64,000 bases of DNA from Rostrohypoxylon terebratum. Taxonomy: Eukaryota > Ascomycota > Sordariomycetes > Xylariales > Hypoxylaceae. The first letter of the stretch is position 1; every line of letters begins with the position of its first letter. Shown here one piece after another: positions 60,371 to 64,000 of the stretch. A program made the translations under genes and the position numbers. The stretch is taken from assembly GCA_022497145.1 (NCBI GenBank), contig MU385859.1, forward strand, positions 620,001-684,000. The letters run 5' to 3'. The notes beneath the pieces are model-generated. The model was not told the origin of the DNA. It did no database searches and saw only the letters and a program-made list of their open reading frames with translations.

Positions 60371-62171
60371 TCACTGCCAAACGTTGGAGAATAAGTCCTC
60401 ACTCCCAAATCCCCCGGCAGCCTTTGATCCAGTGTTGTTAGAAGTTCCCGTACTGCTCGTCCATCCACCGAATTCCTCATCAGCCGCTACTTTTGGCGCG
60501 GGGGCGAACCCTCCGGAGGCGCCTGGTACTATACTCTGGCTAGCAAAGGATCCACCGGCGCTGCCCCAGGCGCCGAAATCGTTACCGGCACTGAGAGATG
60601 GGGACTTGGCAGATAGTGGGCTCTTCGAAGCCGGGACCGGAACTGGAGCCGGAGCCGGGTTGCTCCAGGCATTTCCCCAGACATCCGAGTTGTTCAATGC
60701 GGACGTATTCAGAGAAGCAGTGGTGCTGGCGATAGGCGCTGGCCCGGGAGATGGCCTTGCTTGATTCGCGGAAAGGTTGAAAACGGAACCGGTTGCCGTT
60801 GGCGAGGGGATCGGTTTGGCGACTGGAGCAACAGTTGGTTGAGGTGCAGGATTAGACCAATCGAAGAGGTCGCCTAATCCTGCGGAGGAAGACTGTGCTG
60901 GTTTCGGCGCAGCTGCAGGGGCACCAAACGCACCGAAAGGATCCGATGTACTTGTCGAAGGTTTATGTTGCGGCGCCGGCTGAGCGGGCTTGGGGTCAAA
61001 GAAACTTCCTCCGCTTAGACTCGAGAACGAGGAAGCGCCAGGTTGGGGGGTAGATCGGTTACTAGACATGGTCGTTAACCCTGCGAAGGCATCGGGTTGA
61101 GGGCTCTTCGGCTTTGAGACGTTTCCGAAACTCAAGCCTGCGAAGGCGTCATTCAACCCTCCGCTAGTTGAACCCTGAGACTGATGCCCCATTGTTGGAG
61201 ACTGTAACGTAGGGGATTGCATTGCCCCAAAGCCTCCAAATGATCCGGAAGAATGATGTGACGATTGCTGCTGCGGCGGCTGAGGTCGTGGGGCTGAAGC
61301 ATAGAGAGATAGAATAGACTGCTTCAGGTCAGGCCTTGATTGGCCGCCTACACCGCCTGCATTGGTTGTGCTTGCTGGGCGCGGGGGAGCTGCCGGCGTC
61401 TCGCCTAAGAAATCTAAGCCCAGGAGCGAGTCTTTCGGGTTTACTGCTTTCGGGGGCGCTGGGGCTGACTTTGGGGGGACCTTTGACGAAGCGGGCCCGG
61501 CGGTGTTTGCTCTAGGAGGAATATCGTCACTACCGATGAGGTCTGCTTGAGGTGGCGGAGGGACGGCAACCCGTGATCCAGTTTGTTGGCCGACAGAACT
61601 CTTCCTGATTGACTCTTTCCTGTCTATACTTTGCTTTTCTTTCACAATGCTTAGCGGAACGTCATCGTCACCTTCGACATCTAAACTCGCAGGATCTGGC
61701 ATGGGGCCATCCATTACCCATCGCTTTAGCTCATATTTGGTTCTGATGAAGTTCTCGATCTTAGCCTCGGAAGGGACGTGACCGGCGGCCAATTTAGATT
61801 CCCAATATTTATTGGCGCGCGCGTTACCCCAGCTCAGGATACTTTGTAGTTGTTCGTCGGTCCAGGCGTCTAGGTCGACAGACTTGACTCGCGATATGTG
61901 GGTTCCCATCCCTCGGTGGATTCCAGAACAACGAATGCAGATAAAGACGCCCAAGTTCCAGCTAGCCCATCGCGGGTCTGTGTACAGAAGTCAGAATTTT
62001 GCATAGATTGTAAGAGAAGTTAACTTCGGTTAGCCATGTTCAAGTGAACATACGTTTGTTTCGTTTACAATCGGCGCATATTTTATTGGCCTCTAATTTC
62101 AAGAGGCTCTTGATAGTTTGCGAGTTTTGGGCTGCCCTTTCGGCAGCTGGGTTGGGAGGACGTCTGGACAT
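60371..62171 (-). CDS. AGE2: ArfGAP, AGE2/SMAP type
   Basis: GTPase-activating protein for Arf1 in post-Golgi and endosomal transport. Exons 62171-62054 and 61977-60371 give 574 residues with the splice in phase. The N-terminal ArfGAP domain (about 10-130) has the zinc finger C-x2-C-x17-C-x2-C from CADC to CIRC, split by the intron, then SGIHRGMGTHISRVKSVDLD with the catalytic Arg in IHRGMG, and YWESKLAAGHVPSEAKIENFIRTKYELKRW. The rest is disordered and rich in Pro, Ser, Gly and Phe. It has repeated Asp-Ala-Phe-Ala-Gly-Leu and Asp-Pro-Phe-type short motifs that bind coat or adaptor ears, and ends in several W/F-containing segments. Yeast AGE2 is shorter, so the long tail is a filamentous-fungal feature. 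Confidence 0.88.
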
Positions 62172-62888
62172 GATGTGATGCAATGCCTACCGCTACCGAT
62201 ACCGCTACCGGAGAGGAATTAGTAGAATAGTATACGTCGAAGGTATAGGAGAAGTGATGGACGTTAGCAGGCCGAAAAGTAATGGTAGGCAGAAGTTTAC
62301 GTTTCGAGATTATGAGAAAGGGGGTATGGTATGTAATGGATTGGTCGTGTGGCAGCGTTAATTGTTTGAATTGTTAATGGAATTCCAAAGTCCACGGTGC
62401 TATCTCGAATCAGCCTCGATGAAACTGTGGCTTTCGGTACATGTATCTGGTCCAAGCGTCACACTGTTACACACTGTACTTCTCAATGTACCGTTGTACC
62501 TTCCCAAGTTCCCATGCAGCGGCCAGCCATGTACAAATGTATTGTACAGTACTCCTGCACTTTAAAGTTTACAGTACATGAGATCGGATGTCGCTGTATC
62601 AAGTTAATCCGTTATCTAAGCAGCTTCAAAGTACGCTAATCTGATATAGGCTAGTGAGAGCTCATGTGGCAAGGGTCGGCGCGCTTCTGACGACATCAAA
62701 TGGCCCAGCGATCAAGGGTCCGATACAATACCTAATACTTCGTACCTCTATCCCCTAAATTCTCATGCATAGCCAACCGTGATTCCAAATCATCACTTTT
62801 CCGTCTATTCATGATTCCATCCATCCTATGTAAAACTCTTGTAGTTAGATCGAATATATATAACACAGTATTTCCCAACGGAAAGGTA
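62172..62888. promoter_or_regulatory. divergent region, ArfGAP / MsrB
   Basis: 717 bases between divergent starts. Several GTAC-containing strings (GTACATGT, TGTACAGTAC) cluster at 62440-62580. No gene seen. Confidence 0.45.
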
Positions 62889-63551
62889 ATGCGATTCCCT
62901 TCGTTTTCCAACTTTCTCCGCACTTTTCATTCCTTCTCATACTTTACAAGAGGGCGCCCCTTAACTCAATCATCCTTATCGCGCAATCCATCGACGTTGA
63001 AGTCTATGCCTACCATACCATTCTTCGGTAGTTTATTTGGAACAAGCTCAACCCAATCTAGCAATATGTCGTATCCAGACCAGAGATCCGCTGACGAGTG
63101 GCGTGCTGTTCTTAGCAAAGGTAGGTTTCGACTACTCTCTTCGGTTTTCTCGCATAAGAGCATCTTCTGATTTTATGCTTTAGAACAATTCAGAATTCTT
63201 CGGGAAAAGGGCACCGAGGCACCAGGGTCTGGAAAGTACGATAAATTCTTTTCCGAGTCTGGGGTGTACACATGTGCGGGTTGTAACGCACCTCTGTACA
63301 AAGCAAACCACAAATTCAAATCCGGCTGCGGATGGCCGGCCTACTTCGACAGCATCCCCGGCGCTGTCACGAGGCATGAGGACAAGTCTTGGGGTATGGC
63401 AAGAACTGAGATCTGTTGCGCCAACTGCGGCGGTCACCTAGGTCATGTTTTCAAGGGCGAGGGATACCCTACACCAACCGACGAGAGACACTGCGTCAAC
63501 AGTATCAGCTTAAATTTCTCCCCTGAAGAAAAGCCAGCCGAAACTAAGTAA
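62889..63551 (+). CDS. MXR2: peptide-methionine (R)-S-oxide reductase MsrB, probably mitochondrial
   Basis: Reduces methionine-R-sulfoxide in proteins using thioredoxin. Exons 62889-63120 and 63184-63551 give 199 residues. The N-terminus MRFPSFSNFLRTFHSFSYFTRGR is basic, hydroxylated and acid-free, as for a mitochondrial presequence; a later ATG at 63006 (MPTIPFFG) would give a shorter, perhaps cytosolic form. The SelR domain starts near RSADEWRAVLSKEQFRILR. Zinc-binding pairs are CAGC (108, 111) and CANC (156, 159). GCGWPAYFDSIPGAV and CCANCGGHLGHVF are family blocks. The catalytic Cys is at about 181 in RHCVNSISL. Two start sites could give dual targeting; this is inference. Confidence 0.92.
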
Positions 63552-64000
63552 AAAGAGCTATTAAATAGGGTCGAGACCTTCATGATGTATGAATACCTAG
63601 TAGATGTTTTTTATGATGTTTGGATAGTCGACTACAATTGTTGAAAAGTGTTTTATCCGGTTTTATCATTTCATTAACCTAGTTAGTCATCCTATGCTCT
63701 TTCCAGAGCGAACCCATTTTATGTTTTGTATTTTGGATATGACGGTGTCTATCTGATTTTCTGTCGGTACAGTGTACTAGGCTATGAATGGTACAATATT
63801 CAATATTAGGTAGTACCTACCTAGTAGTATTCTCGCAATAACTACTGTACCTGATCTGAACTGCTACTTTGGATGTACTCTGTAGCTCTTGCCTAGTTTA
63901 AGATGTAGAGAGGAAGCTCGGAAGCTTCGATGGCCCCTTCAGCTCTTCAGCTGGGCCAACAGGAAGGAAAGGCTTTGCATTGTCATGTGAAGAGTACCTA
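63552..64000. other. 3' region of MsrB to window end
   Basis: A/T-rich 3' flank with T-rich tracts and ACCTACCTA strings. No gene seen. Confidence 0.5.

Overview
The window looks like nuclear DNA of a filamentous ascomycete (Pezizomycotina, probably a Sordariomycete). Nearly all genes carry short GT-AG introns of about 50-100 bases. The gene set is typically fungal: an Rtt107/Brc1-type BRCT protein, NDC80, a Pho85-type cyclin, an AA9 polysaccharide monooxygenase, GH78 and GH5 glycosidases and MFS transporters. Intergenic DNA is rich in short ACCTA/TAGGT strings. I rebuilt the multi-exon models by checking splice phases; most close exactly in frame.

Layout. 1-325 holds the 3' part of an exon of a minus-strand gene running off the left edge. 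After a 3.8 kb gene-free stretch come a secreted GH78 alpha-L-rhamnosidase (+), RTT107/BRC1 (+), VPS25 (-), NDC80 (-), an uncharacterised OB-fold protein (+) and adenylosuccinate lyase (+). Next are a secreted GH5 beta-1,6-glucanase (-), a badly assembled N-gap with a poly-G run, a broken multi-pass membrane protein gene (-), a 14-helix MFS efflux transporter with a one-base frameshift (+), an AA9 LPMO (-) and a TRF4-type poly(A) polymerase (+). A sugar MFS transporter with a one-base frameshift (+), a small cysteine-containing secreted protein (-), a wax-synthase-like MBOAT protein (+) and an EthD protein (-) follow. A PCL1/2-type G1 cyclin (-) sits between gene-free stretches of 5.7 and 9.4 kb. 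The right end carries a YSC84/LSB3 SH3 protein (-), the Golgi SNARE SFT1 (+), an AGE2-type ArfGAP (-) and MsrB (+).

How the genes relate. This is a mix of housekeeping genes (genome maintenance, kinetochore, purine synthesis, endosome/Golgi traffic, actin patches, RNA surveillance) and scattered nutrition or secretion genes. Plus and minus genes form several convergent pairs. I see no secondary-metabolite cluster, intact transposon, CRISPR array, tRNA or rRNA gene. The most informative irregularities are about sequence quality: a poly-G/N gap flanked by a duplicated 95-base segment, and three conserved genes each off by exactly one base. I did not find a convincing new biological system. The best biological leads are the OB-fold protein sharing a promoter with NDC80, the six-cysteine secreted protein, an inverted CGG-N9-CCG site upstream of the rhamnosidase, a 16-base microexon in adenylosuccinate lyase, and the very long noncoding DNA around the cyclin gene.
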